Below, piece after piece: positions 1 to 10,886 of a stretch of DNA of 64,000 nucleotides. The notes beneath the pieces were generated by a model. That model searched no databases, had not been told where the DNA came from, and saw only the letters and a program-made list of their open reading frames with translations. The translations under genes were made by a program, and so were the position numbers. The DNA lies in contig CM041465.1 of NCBI GenBank assembly GCA_023213395.1, positions 23,994,001-24,058,000 on the forward strand, written 5' to 3'. How positions within the stretch are numbered: the stretch's first letter is position 1; each line of letters opens with the position of its first letter. The DNA comes from Cycas panzhihuaensis. Lineage: Eukaryota; Cycadophyta.

Positions 1-600
1 GCAGGTGTAGCAGAGGTCTGGAGACTGGTAAAGGCCATGGTAAGGGAGATATTCCCTCAGGTGTATGCAGAGGGGCAACCGCCCATCTAGGTAGGGGATG
101 CACCTAGATCGGCAGGTGCCCACATGGAGGCATTCACCCCGTTGGTGAGGGCGAGAGATATCTGGGCTATAGAGTCCTAGGAGCACATGACATTCAGGGG
201 ACAACTGCAGCGGGAGCTGGATGAGGTAAGGCACGAGAGGGACGAGCTACACGGATGGGTCCAGGATCTAGTGATACAGGGAGGAGGATGAGAAGATGCA
301 GGGAGCATGGTTCAGATAGCGGTACTGGAGGAGCACCTCAAAGTGACAGAGGAGGGACTCCGAGGAGAGAGGGATCATATTCAGGCCCAATACGATCAAC
401 TGGTGGCCCAGATGGCATCGACGTCGAGCAAGAGTAGGACATATACTCATATAGCGGTGACGACCCCAAGACAACCACATGACAAGGTGAGCGAGGTAGG
501 GAGCTCACAGAGGCCCAAGAGGAGCCTCGGAGGGATGTGGTCCCCAAGAGAGGGATCACACAGGCTAGGAGATGGTACCCTAGGAGCGGGCCAGCAGTAG
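1..600 (+). pseudogene. Antisense PMD-type gene of gypsy copy A, last exon only
   Basis: This is the C-terminal part of the antisense gene that the family carries downstream of pol; it runs opposite to pol. The reading frame is open from position 1 except for TAG codons (such as in ...PPI-TAG-VGDAP) that look like decayed CAG or TGG. It ends ...LGAGQQ-TAG at 598-600. The middle is rich in E, R, L and Q (for example LEEHLKVTEEGLRGERDH), consistent with a coiled coil. The homologous exon of copy B lies at 59918-59323, where the N-terminal plant mobile domain can also be read. Position 1 is close to the expected splice acceptor by alignment to copy B. It is clearly not functional here. Confidence 0.7.
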
Positions 601-1232
601 AGTAGGGGATATGTATATGATTTTGACGGGAAAGCACGGGCCTCTAGGAGGTTACATATATAGGGTCATATGATTGTACTCCCCCTGCAAGGACACCGGC
701 TTCCCATATGTATGATGTAACATATGATTTTCGATGTGTATATATATATGGGGTAATTGGAACCCCATTTTGATATGAGATGTTGTATATATCATGTGTG
801 GATGACATGTATGCTTGTTTTATATGTTGTAAATGTTAAGTTGTATGATGTACGTATTTCCTTCCATGCATGGCTATATGTCTAACAGGAGCACATATAC
901 CCATTGTGAGTGGAGATAATAGCGAGGTGCAAGGTTGGAGGATAGAGTAACATACACATCCACGGAGGAGCATAGCGGAATATGCGAAGGAAACAACAGG
1001 TAGGAGAGAGGAGTAACAGTACTCCAAAGTGTCATCCTAATTGGGGGATGCCCAAGTAGGAAGACCAAAGTTCTCGAGAGGATACAGGAATACAGGTTCC
1101 ACGGGAGGAACCAGGAAGAAGAAGAAGAAGCCACCTTAAATTGCCATTTTACCCATGGTTGGGAAGAATGGGGATAATCTAAGGTGGTAGTTTAGGCTCA
1201 TTTTGGAGTAGGGCGAAGGGATCGCCGAAAGA
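601..1232. other. Spacer between gypsy A pol and antisense gene; no gene seen
   Basis: This AT-rich stretch separates the convergent 3' ends of the antisense gene (stop at 598-600) and gag-pol (stop at 1233-1235). It corresponds to 37569-38189 plus 59245-59322 of copy B and to 50032-50560 of copy C. Between genes that end tail to tail it would carry polyadenylation signals for both, but I cannot define them. Short ORFs here have no recognisable domain. Confidence 0.7.
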
Positions 1233-2400
1233 TCATGCATAAAACTTCTTAAGGAATTTCCTATTAACAGCTTTCTCAAATTCAAGCCCTTCTAGGGTGG
1301 CTATCCTATAGGCACCATTACCAAGGGATTCGATAATGATGAAAGGGCCAAACCATCGGGGTTTGAACTTGGTCAAACAGTCATGGAGATACTCGAGCTT
1401 GAGGATGTAGTCCCCAGGAAACAAAGGACAAAAATGAAGATGTTTATCGTAGGTCCTTTGTGAGTGAGCTTTGGATGCTAGGTTAGCCTGATAAGTGGCT
1501 AAGCATCTCTCATCTAAAGCTTCGAGGTCTAGAAGACGAGCCTAATGGATCGACTCTTCATCAATGAGACCTCGAAGGGAGACTCGTAAAGAAGGAATCT
1601 CCACCTCCAGTGGGAGTACCACCTCGGTACCATAAACCAGGGAGAACGAGGTCATTCCTGTGGTGAAACAGATAGAGGTGTGGTAAGCCCACAAAGCGGA
1701 GGGCAGCTGAAGGTGCTAATCCTTTTGGGACTGAGCAACGATTTTCTTTAGGATATTGATGAGAGTCTTATTAAAAGACTCCACTTGGCCATTTGCCTAA
1801 GGGTAGTAAGGAGAAGAAGTTTTATGAGAAATTTTAAACTTCTCACAAAGCTCATCCATTTCCTTACAGAAAACGGTTCCATTGACAATGATTAGGACGT
1901 CCAGAATCTCGAAATAGAAAATGATGTGCTGGTAAACGAACATGGCTACGGTTTTACCAAGAGTAGTGATCAAGGGAATGGCCTCTACCCATTTAGTGAA
2001 ATACTCCATGGCAGTCAAGATAAACTTGTGCTGCGATGATGAAGGTGGGGAGATAGCCCCGATGAGGTCTAGTCCCCACTAAGCAAAAGGCCATGGCGAA
2101 ACAATAGGGTGCAGGGCCTCGGAAAGCACATGGAAGATGTTGGCATGTTCCTGACATCGTCAACATCTCAGAGCAAAGGCATGGGCGTCCTTGAAAAGGG
2201 ACAGCCTGAAATAACCCATACGAAGGATCCTCTAAGCCATAGACTAGCCCCCAAAGTGACCTCCACAAATACCATGGTGGCATTCACGGAGTACTTGGTC
2301 AGCTTCGTCAGTAATGATGCAACGAAGGAAGATCCCATCGAAGGACCTCTTGTACAATACCTCATCCATGAGGAGGTATTGCCTGGCAGAAGTCTGGATA
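1233..2400 (-). pseudogene. Integrase of gypsy copy A (degenerate)
   Basis: Integrase would insert element cDNA into the host chromosome. The zinc-binding N-terminal part is readable (LLMDEVLYKRSFDG, then ECHHGICGGHFGG). The core follows with MEYFTKWVEAIPL and a GTVFCKEMDELCEKFKIS segment that is TDNGTPF in the family. The second catalytic Asp is lost: the family TDNG reads IVNG at about 1881-1889. A CAG-to-TAG stop precedes ANGQVESFNKT, although the catalytic Glu codon itself survives. The C-terminal GAYRIATLEGLEFEKAV...FLKKFYA ends at the TGA at 1233-1235. Several frameshifts separate these blocks. Confidence 0.85.
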
Positions 2401-4432
2401 TGAGATCTAACTTTACTACTAGCATCAGGGTAGTATTGCTGTTGTGTGAGATACCACACTATATCATGATACCACTCATTGTCGATGAGTGGATGGGGAG
2501 AGACGTCCTGAATTATCTGGATGGACTCATTAGGGAGACAATCATCAACGGGAACATTAAAGGAGTTAGGGATAGGGGCATTTGTGAGTTGCTCGACCAC
2601 TACCATCCCCTTCTTCGATTTCTGGTTAACGATATAGAGGTTGAATTCTTGAAGCAGGACGGCCCACTGACCGGCCCTACCTGTCAAATCTGAACGAGTG
2701 AGCAAGTATCGCAAGGGATCAGATTGAATAATCACCTTAGTGGTGTTGCCAAGCAAGTAGTATCTGAACTTCTTATTTATATGGACCAAGAAGAGGCACT
2801 CCTTCTCAGCAGGAGAATAGTTAAGTTCAGCAGCCATGAGGGTGCAACTGATGGAATATATAGCCCTCTCAGTTCCTAAGTCATCCTCCTAAGCTAACAT
2901 AGCGCCCAAGGACTCGTCAGTCGCCGAGGTGTACAGGACGAAGGGCCTATCGAATCGAGGAGGTGCCAGCGTAGAAGCGAAAGTGAGGGCTTCCTTAAGT
3001 CCTTCGAAGGCCTTTTAGGTCTTGTCAGACCAGGCAAAAAGAGCTCCCTTCTTCAATAGGTTCGTGAGGGGTTTAATATGAGAAAATCAAGCCTTCCTAG
3101 AAATGACTTAATCTATTGTTGGGTTTTAGGTAGCGGCATGTCAAGGATTGGCCTAACCTTATTAGAATCAATCTGAATTCCTTGTTTAGATACAAGGAAA
3201 CCAAGGAGTTTACCTGAGGTGATGGAAAACACACACTTGAGCAGATTTAGACTAACGTGATACTTGTTGCATCGTGAGAAGATGGCACGCAAGTCATATG
3301 GATGATGGGCCCTGACACGGGAGAGACCCATCATATCATCCATGAAGACCTCCAATGTGTTATCAATGAGGTCATGGAAGATGAAATGCATGGCTCTTTA
3401 GTAAGTAGCACATGCATTCTCAAGGCTAAAGGGCATTGCCTTGTAGGCAAAGGTACCCCAAGGTGTGGTGAAGGCCGTCTTGTGGTAGTTTTCAGGAGAA
3501 ATCTGAATTTAGTTGTAGCCAGAGAAGCCATCCATTAAAGACATAACTTCAAATCCAGCAGTGTGATCAATAATTTGATTGATAAAGAGGAGCAGGAAGT
3601 TGTCCTTAGGACAAGCATTATTGATGTCGTGGAAATCGACACATATATGAATTGCCCTATTCTTTTTAACAACGGGGACAATATTGGAGACCCATTTAGG
3701 ATAGTCAATGGAAGTAATAAGCCTAGCATCCAGAAGCTTCTCAACCTCCATCTTGACAGCAGCTGAGAGCTTTGGGTGAAGGGGACGCTGCTTCTGGTGC
3801 ATGGGGCGGGCGCCAAGAATGGTGGTGAGGTTATGGGTGACAATGGAGGGATCAATTCCCTTCATGTCAGCATAATCCCATGCAAAAATGTCCCAAAACT
3901 CCTGGAACAAAAGGGAGTACTCCCTTACCTCATTAGGAGAACATTCCAACCTGACCTTAATGACCTTACCGGGGGCCAAGATTACATCTTGAGTTGCCCC
4001 CATACACATGGCATTGCCCTTTTCGAAGTGGAGAGGGGCAAGGTCAACAAGAGGAGGTGGAATAGCAGATGGGATCGGATCAGCAAGTGTGGATCTAATC
4101 ACAAGGATCTTCTAGTGACCAAACCTGTGGTGGCCAGAAGGTAAGTTAGGCACAAAGCCCACTAGGTGCTCAAGTAGGGCTTCATCATCCTCGAAGTAAT
4201 CCACCCCATGGATAACCTTACTTAGAGTAGAGGAGGTACTAGAGGGAGTGGAGGCAATAGGACTATGATGGTCATCAAGTTGCTCAACTTCCTCACGAGA
4301 CCCTGAAGGAGAGTCAAAAGGAGGCTCCTCAAAAGGAGCGAAAGGCAATTCTTCGAAGCCACCACCAACGGGGGGTGATGAGGGAGAAGAACTAATGATG
4401 GGTGAGTTAACACGAGTGATGACATGTGACAC
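2400..4432 (-). pseudogene. Reverse transcriptase and RNase H of gypsy copy A (degenerate)
   Basis: These domains copy element RNA into DNA and digest the RNA strand. The RT fingers and palm are readable (KLLDARLITSIDYPKWVSN, CVDFHDINNACPKDNF, then MSLMDGFSGYN with the first catalytic Asp at 3530-3532). The catalytic box reads FMDD at 3335-3346 in place of the usual Y-x-DD. RNase H follows (ELNYSPAEKECLFLV, LLGNTTKVIIQSDPLRYLL, SDLTGRAGQWAVLLQEF). Upstream, the linker 4102-4432 carries an acidic segment (DYFEDDEALLEHLVGFVPN). Frame changes occur near 3113, 3509 and 2840, and TAG/TAA codons replace CAG, TGG or CAA. Not functional. Confidence 0.85.
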
Positions 4433-4699
4433 ACAGGAGTGGCTAGTCTCACTAATGTAAGAGGTTCTAGATGGGGATCTAGAATGAAACGGATGCGACC
4501 TACTGGTGCAGAGGAAAGAGACGGGGTGAAGACAATCCTCGTCCTCGTCGTATGACTCGTCGTCACTAAACGAAGCAAGGTACCCGTAGCTCCCAATACC
4601 AATAGGGGCAAACCATGTGAGACTAGGGGAAGAAGATGTGGGATCTTCTTCAGATGGATTAGGTATCCCAATGGAATAAGCCCAAGCGTGTGTTGAAGG

Positions 4700-5340
4700 A
4701 CCTCAGTTTGCCAAATTGGTAGAACGAGTTTGTTTAGTGAGTGAGCATTCATGGGGAATCACTCTCATATGCCCATCATGGATGAATTTAAGTTGTCCCC
4801 AAAGAGTCAAGCACACGACTCCCATTTGGTCAAGCCATAGATGACCTAGAAGGAGGTTGTAGTCGACATCAACATCGAGGACTACAACATCGACAAGAAC
4901 AGTCTTGCCCTCAATGGTAAGAAAAATCGCAACAGATCCCAAAGGGGTCTTCTTGCTACTGTCATAACCTTGGCATCACCATGGAACAGGCTCCAAGGCA
5001 GAAATACCAAGCTCTTGCATGACATGTAAGGACATGGCATTCACATAAGAACTGTTGTCAATAACAGTCCTTCGAAGGGTACAATCGGGTGTATCAGTAG
5101 TGATAGTGAATGGGAAGTTCCATTGACGTTCCCTTTCACCGGTAGGAGGAAGGTCCTTAGGATCAAACAAAATAATGGGTCCATGACTTTGGGTGACACC
5201 CAAAGCATGGACAGGCACATCATTCAATCCTAAAGCTTCTAGGAGGAGGGCCTGTTGTTTGAGATAACTCCTCAAAACGTCCATCAAGGACATTCCTGTA
5301 GCAACAGTATGAAGCTCGTCCATGATGGAGAAGGGCTTAC
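4700..5340 (-). pseudogene. Aspartic protease of gypsy copy A (active site mutated)
   Basis: A retropepsin-type protease would cut the Gag-Pol polyprotein. It is recognised by the FPFTITTDTPDCTLRRTVID segment followed by MQELGIS, then VDVDYNLLLGHLWLDQMGVV, the flap and C-terminal region typical of Tat/Athila-like proteases. The active-site loop, D-N-G-S in copy C, reads D-N-S-S here: codons 5051-5059 give Asp-Asn-Ser, and the Gly has become Ser (GGT to AGT). This would abolish activity. The C-terminal part is in another frame (4942-4703), so a frameshift lies near 4960. Confidence 0.75.
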
Positions 5341-5539
5341 CCTTCGCGGTAGGCTGGGTAAGTGCCCTTTAAAAATTGTAATGACCTGGGTGCACAGGAA
5401 TGGCCTTGGGGAATAGAGGTATTTCCAGAGGAGGGTTCTCTGGAAGTGGGTTGGAAGGAGCAGAAGAAGAAGTACCTGCTGCTTCCTTGGTGGCCTGAGA
5501 CCACGTAAGGGCATAAGAAGGAGTTACCTCAAGCAACTG

Positions 5540-7869
5540 GATCACCTTCTTCCCCTTATTCTGGGGCTACAAAGGTGATGGGGTACGACGGCCAGGGGAA
5601 TGAGAGGAAGAGGACGAGTCTCAAGTACCCTTCCCTTTGTCACAGGAAGGACAGGAATTAGGCGATCTTCCTCAGTTCCAATTATTTTTGGTTTGGGTGT
5701 TGCGATTGCGTTCCCCATATTTAGAGAATGGATCCTTGTGAACTGGTTGGTCCAAATTAGGCCTTGAGGCCCGTTTGGGGGAAGAGTCGCATCGAGGGGC
5801 ATCCTTAGGATGCTGGGCCTTGCAATGTGAGTCATCGTGAAAGCACTCCCCATGAATGGAGTACCACTTCTTCTCAAGTAGGGGATTCGACCTTCTCACT
5901 TGAGAGGACTGGGCATTTCTATTCCTGGGGAGGGGAGCTTGAATTATTTGTTGGACTTACTTGTTAGATGTAGGGGATGAAGGAGCTTGAAGCTTAAGCT
6001 CCTTCATCGTATGCTCGAATGAGCGTATGGCTGATGTGAGAGGGTCTAAGGTCCTCTTAGTTAGATGAGAGGAAGACCAGGTAGGTTGTGAAGGTTTGGT
6101 ATCTTTGGTTGAAGGTGGTGCCTTACGTTGCTATGAGGGCTTAAGAGGTTTCTTGAGACCAGCTTAGATCTCAATAGCCTCCAATGCTAAACACTTGGTG
6201 ATCACAGAGTCACATGTGGTTGCCCCCATTTTAAGGACTTTCACATGCACTTCGGGATGAAGTGCATTAACGAAGAGATCTCACTTCAACTCCTCAGGCA
6301 ATGTTGCCTTAGTGGAGTGAAGCAAGTCATGGAATTGCCGCACAAAGTCACGATTCATTTCATCATGACCTTGTTTGAGCAAAAGGAGCGATTTCATTCC
6401 ACTCTTAAATGGATGGGCTACATCAAAGTAGTTGATGAACTCATCCACCAATTGCTGGAATGAATAGATGGAGTGGGCAGGGAGACGGTAAAACCACTTA
6501 AGGGCGTCACCCTACAAGGATTGCAGGAACAATTTCATTAGAATGTGGTCCTAAGCCCAGTAATCGATGCATGCCATAGAAAATCTACGCATATGCTCCG
6601 CTGGGTCTTGCGACAAAATTCTGTCGAATCTAGGAACTTCAGGGGGATGAGGCAGCAGATTATTTCTTAATGCCTCAATGGATAAAGGTGTTGACCTATA
6701 GTCCATGAAGGGGCGTGCCCTTGCCTAGGCCATAGGGTCAACGAATGACATAGTAGGTAACGAGCAAGGAGTAGATGGGGGTGGCACACCCATCCCTCCT
6801 TGAGGAAACACCCCCTACTGGGAGGGGACTTGAGGATAAGTGCCTTGGAAGGGAGTCAGGTTCCCTTGTGAGGGTACAGCAAAAGGAATTGCACTAGATG
6901 ACAGAAAAGATGGATGTGGAACTAGGTTTTGCCCATATGGGCCACCTGTAGGTGGAGCAACCCCATATGGGTGTAGTGGATCCACTCCATAAGCTAAGAG
7001 GTGGCTTCCTCTACCCTGCCCCCAAGGTTGAGAAGTATACCCTAGGGGAACGTAAAAGGAAGCGCCAACATGTTGGTTTTAAGGGTGTGTGGGAGCGGGT
7101 CCCATATGACTGATGGCTGAAGGGTTAGTAGGACCGAAAGGCCTACTAGGAAAGGTATGTGCCACATTAGGGGATGGCACATTGGTTTGGCTAGGAACGG
7201 GTATGCTAACCTTCAACTGAAGGAAAGACATACTGCAGGAAGATCCTGAAACACTAGGACCTTGATGAGGAACAAAAGGTACAACATGTACCCTCACAAT
7301 CAGAATAGGAAAGGAGCAGGACGCATGCGTAGGCATGAAGGGATTGGTTGTTGTAGGAAGAGTAGATGAGGATGAGGCACGCGGGGGAGGAGCAGAAGAA
7401 GAAGAGGCTCCTCCATGAAGAGCATCTTCAAACTATCCAGGATGCAATTGGTGACATGTCACGCGATGATACTCATTGAGAGCTTCAACTACATCAGTAG
7501 GAGGGGCACCTATAAACTTGTAAGAGGTAGTTGGGACTTCAAATGAAGTAAATCCCTCAGGACACTCCTCATAAGAGTCATCAATTGAGTGGTAAATCTC
7601 AAGAGGAAAGGATCCTTCTATCACATGGGTAGAGGGATGGATGTTGAACAGGTGATGTTGGTCACCCGGGTAGTGGGATCATCACCCTCTTGGGTGGACC
7701 CTAGAATAGAGGAAGGAAAATCATGAGTTTCCAACATTGAGGTGTGGTAGGCCCAATTAGAAGAGTATCCCTCCATGGTCAAATTAGAATCTGACAAAGG
7801 AAGAGGACGATACTTGGGGTCTTCTAACAATGGAGGTAGACCACGCAAGTGATGAGAAAAGCATCGCAT
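5540..7869 (-). pseudogene. gag of gypsy copy A (degenerate)
   Basis: Gag forms the virus-like particle that packages element RNA. The likely start is ATG at 7869 (MRCFSHHLRGLPPLLEDPKY), which aligns with the same segment of copies B and C. The N-terminal half is rich in Ser, Thr and Pro; the capsid-like core (6700-6050) is broken by stops. The nucleocapsid knuckle is C-x2-H-x4-H-x4-C in copies B and C. Here its first Cys codon is TAC (Tyr) at 5861-5863, giving W-Y-S-I-H, so zinc binding is predicted lost. Frameshifts and stops are scattered throughout. Confidence 0.75.
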
Positions 7870-8019
7870 GTAAGGTTAGCCAACAATATTAGTAAAAGGA
7901 AAGGGTCATAAAGGCACACGCATTGGGGGCTACCCAACGAAAAGATTGAAGTAGCAAAAGGACCACAAAGAGGTAGCAAAACCAACGGAAGAGAGTGGAA
8001 ACTAGCTCCCTAACTGGCT
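7870..8019 (-). other. Leader between PBS and gag of gypsy copy A
   Basis: This 150-bp untranslated leader lies between the primer-binding site and the gag start. A short block, GGGAGCTAGTTT on the minus strand, sits just inside the PBS and is kept in copies B and C, so it may be a packaging or dimerisation element; this is inference only. Confidence 0.5.
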
Positions 8020-8039
8020 GGTCCCCAGTATGGTCGCCA
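8020..8039 (-). promoter_or_regulatory. Primer-binding site, gypsy copy A
   Basis: The minus strand reads TGGCGACCATACTGGGGACC one base inside the 5' LTR end (CATCCA). TGG pairs with the CCA tail of a tRNA primer. The same block begins copies B and C, which fixes the LTR boundary. I could not assign the tRNA from memory; it is not the initiator-Met type. Confidence 0.8.
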
Positions 8040-9330
8040 GTGGATGCATGTCTACGAGATAGCTACCTAACTAAGTAGGAATGGAAGAATGGTTGATAGT
8101 GCAATCAGGAAAAGACCTACAAGTAGGGTAAATACCACACAGGGTGCCCTGTGTACCAGAGCGTGAGTTCGGGACCTACAAATGGAACATAGCCACCTGG
8201 AAGTGGTTCCCCACTTTGAGTAAGAGGAGAAGAGGTGTAGGGTTAGCCTGGGTTGACGTAAGGGAAGGATCCTCCCACCCTTGGATGGCCGGAAGGGGAA
8301 GGAGAGAACCCTTTAAGGGTTTCCCTAGAGCAATGGGAAACAAGAAAAGATAGGCAAGTAGATGGCCTACGGATGGGGTCACCTCGATTATCCGGCTAAG
8401 TGAAAAACCAAAAGGACACAAAGGGAATAACCCAAAAGGGAGGTTATGGTATGTGTAAGCAAACTAACCAAGTAGACAAGTAATAAGGTGAGAGGGAAGT
8501 TTACATGGTAAGAGGGGGGAAAAGGTGAGAGGGAAGGTTTCCTAAGACCTTTTCCTATAGCAAAATAAAATGCAAATGATAAAGTAAACAAAGTATGAAT
8601 TAAGACAAAGGTTGATTTCCCTTCTCTTTCCGATGAGCTAATTACTACTATGTAAAAGAACTCAAAAGGAAAAAGTGACGAAGTGGAGTGAAAGTGTGTA
8701 CTCAGAATGGAAGCGTGTCGAAATAGTTATGTTCCCAAGAGGCACCCGAAGTTACTCCATAAGGCACGGCGGACATGAAGAATCACGGTGGATTGAAACG
8801 TGGGGCTTCCTTACGTTCCCCGAAAGAGGTACTAAAGTACCAAGCAAGGGCAAGAAAGGAACAAAGTGCTAGCAATAAATGAAGTATGAAAGTAAAGCAT
8901 AAATGGGAGCACTTATCCACAAAGGAAGAAAGAGGAATGGATCCTTTGTGCTTTCCAAATACCTGCAAGCAAATGACGATCTCCCCTTCCTGGAGAAAGG
9001 ATGCTAGCATACAATGGAAAGATCCTAACAATACATGTTTACACCAAGTAAATATAAACCTAAATACATGTATGTTAATATCAATATAATGATGATATAC
9101 TGTAACGAAAAACAACCAAAGTAGACGGAGAATAACCGGTAAGCCTCAGAGTGGCCTATCTCCTGCAAGGAACAACCCCACTCACCCCCAAAAGCCACGA
9201 GGCAGTGAGGGTAAGGCTGTGCAAGAGGGCTAGAAATAGAGGCAAAGAGAGTTGAAAAGAGCCAAAAAGGACCTACAGCAAGCCAGGGTGCTATGGAGAG
9301 CAAACTGGGTTGCCGAGGAAGGAGTTGGGC

Positions 9331-9588
9331 AAAGGACAAGTGGTTAGGGCTTACGTGAGTTGCCCAGATCAAGGCACAAGCCCTCAAACCAGTGCTTCAA
9401 TGTGTGACAGCACTGATTTCAGCGGCTGAAGATGGGCTAACAAACCCTTGTTTGATCGCAAAGGACAAGTGGTTGGGGCTTACGTGAGTTGCCCAGATTA
9501 AGGCACAAGCCCTCAAACCAGTGCTTCAATGTGTGACAGCACTGATTTCAGCGGCTGAAGATGGGCTAACAAACCCTTGTTTGATCGC
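9331..9588. repeat. 129-bp direct tandem duplication within LTR A
   Basis: Two adjacent copies, 9331-9459 and 9460-9588, both starting AAAGGACAAGTGG, differ at only about two positions (GTTAGGG/GTTGGGG and ATCAAGG/ATTAAGG). This near-identity inside a heavily decayed element shows that the duplication is much younger than the insertion. Confidence 0.9.
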
Positions 9589-10230
9589 CAAGGATAGCAC
9601 AGGGCAAAAGGAAAGGTTTGGGGGGCAAAGAGCCACTTGAGGAGCATGGAAGGTGGTGCAGAATCCACCCAGCTCTCACCTAAACCGTATGCAACCCCTC
9701 TTTGCCACTGCCTTGAGCAATAAACACAGGCAAGGAGGCACTAATAGCAGGAGTAAGACAGTCCAAAATAAAGGAAAAGCAACCTCTAAAGACCCAAGCA
9801 AGAAGACAAGCAAAATAGGGCATCAATTGAATAAGAAAGTAGCTTAAACCAATGGATACCTGAGAAGAGGAGTGGAGGCTCTTGCCTCAGTCAAGGGCTA
9901 CTAAAAGAAGGCTAAGAAACCAGCCCAAGAGCTATGGAATAGTAGGTTTGGAACCTACTAATGGAGTTGAAAGAAACACCTGCACTTTTAGGATGCTTGA
10001 TGGCCACCTGAGCAGGAATCCGCTGAGATCTCTCCAAAGGGGCCCTCTCCAAGGCATGTGAAGGGCTGGGAAGATGTCCTAGTCATACCAAAGGAGAGCT
10101 GGGCGCTGGAGGAGAGGTACATGTCCTGTAGTAGTAGTAGAGTAGTAGAGAATAGCAGAGCATAGGGCAGTTTCCTTGAGGAGCAATCCAAAAAATGAAC
10201 AAAAGATCCTAAAAATGAGTTAAAGAGGAC

Positions 10231-10237
10231 TTAAATA
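10231..10237 (-). promoter_or_regulatory. TATA-like box in LTR A
   Basis: The minus strand reads GGGTATTTAAGTCC, shortly after GCGATTAGGGT-type sequence on the other strand. The aligned place in LTR B is GGGTATAAAACCCC, a better TATA box, which supports reading this site as the element promoter. Confidence 0.45.
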
Positions 10238-10886
10238 CCCAGCCCAAACCCTAAAGCGAGCGATTAGGGTGCAACTGGTGGTGAGTCAAGTCACAAGACA
10301 CATGGCAATTTTGCGATAAATGCGAAATTTCCATGATAGTTTTTAAAAAATAAACTTGAACAGTCATCCCACCGCAAAATCCACAGTACTGCAGAATTTG
10401 CGACTTCAGACGCAAAATTTGTGGCAAGACATAACCGTGGGTTAAACCGCCTGCACAACCAGCCTGGGCTATGGGCCAATGACAAAGAGGCTAATGGGGG
10501 GCTGAGACACCTACTTGAGGGCAAACAAGCCAATAAATGAGTCCAGGAGAGCAAAAATAGGATTCAAACGATGTGGCAAGTCGACCAAACAATGACAGGT
10601 CATCACACAGGCAGAGGTGGTGCAAGCCAAGTGGATGTTGGAGTGAGTAGGGTAGAATGCGGGAAGTGGAATGGCCATCGGGGTGCCACACTCGCTGGGA
10701 ATGCACCCTCACTATAGTCGTCATAGGCTAAATAAGTATAGACGAAGACAAAATCATCTATAAGGTCACAACATGCAAACATGCAAACAAGCACCCATCT
10801 CAAAAGAAAGCGATGATAAGGTGAGAAGCATACCTGCACTTACTTGAGTCGATAATTCTGTATCCATTCCTAGAAGCTGGGAAACA

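Larger units (their letters stand above)
1..10886 (-). mobile_element. Ty3/gypsy LTR retrotransposon, copy A (3' end off window)
   Basis: A non-chromovirus, Tat-like gypsy element lies on the minus strand. Its 5' LTR is at 8041-10886, the primer-binding site at 8020-8039 and gag-pol at 7869-1233; the region downstream of pol runs off the left edge. The domain order gag, protease, reverse transcriptase, RNase H, integrase is visible, and no chromodomain follows integrase, whose end matches copies B and C (FLKKFYA). The LTR end reads TGTTTCCCAG on the minus strand and abuts rDNA spacer at 10887. Many stops and frameshifts show that the copy is dead. The other LTR and target duplication cannot be checked here. 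Assignment to Tat rests on gag knuckle type, pol style, the antisense gene and the extra RNase H seen in sister copies. Confidence 0.9.
8041..10886 (-). repeat. 5' LTR of gypsy copy A
   Basis: The 2846-bp LTR runs on the minus strand from TGTTTCCCAG (ending at + position 10886) to TGCATCCA at 8041, giving the canonical TG...CA ends. Its start matches the starts of the LTRs of B (27947, 63304) and C (40990, 51498). It holds a TATA-like site near 10231 and an internal 129-bp tandem duplication. Apparent ORFs inside are not conserved between copies and are not genes. Confidence 0.88.

Noticed and set aside
8144-9115. ORFs within LTR A on both strands
   Set aside because: No homologue in LTR B or C; low-complexity LTR sequence.
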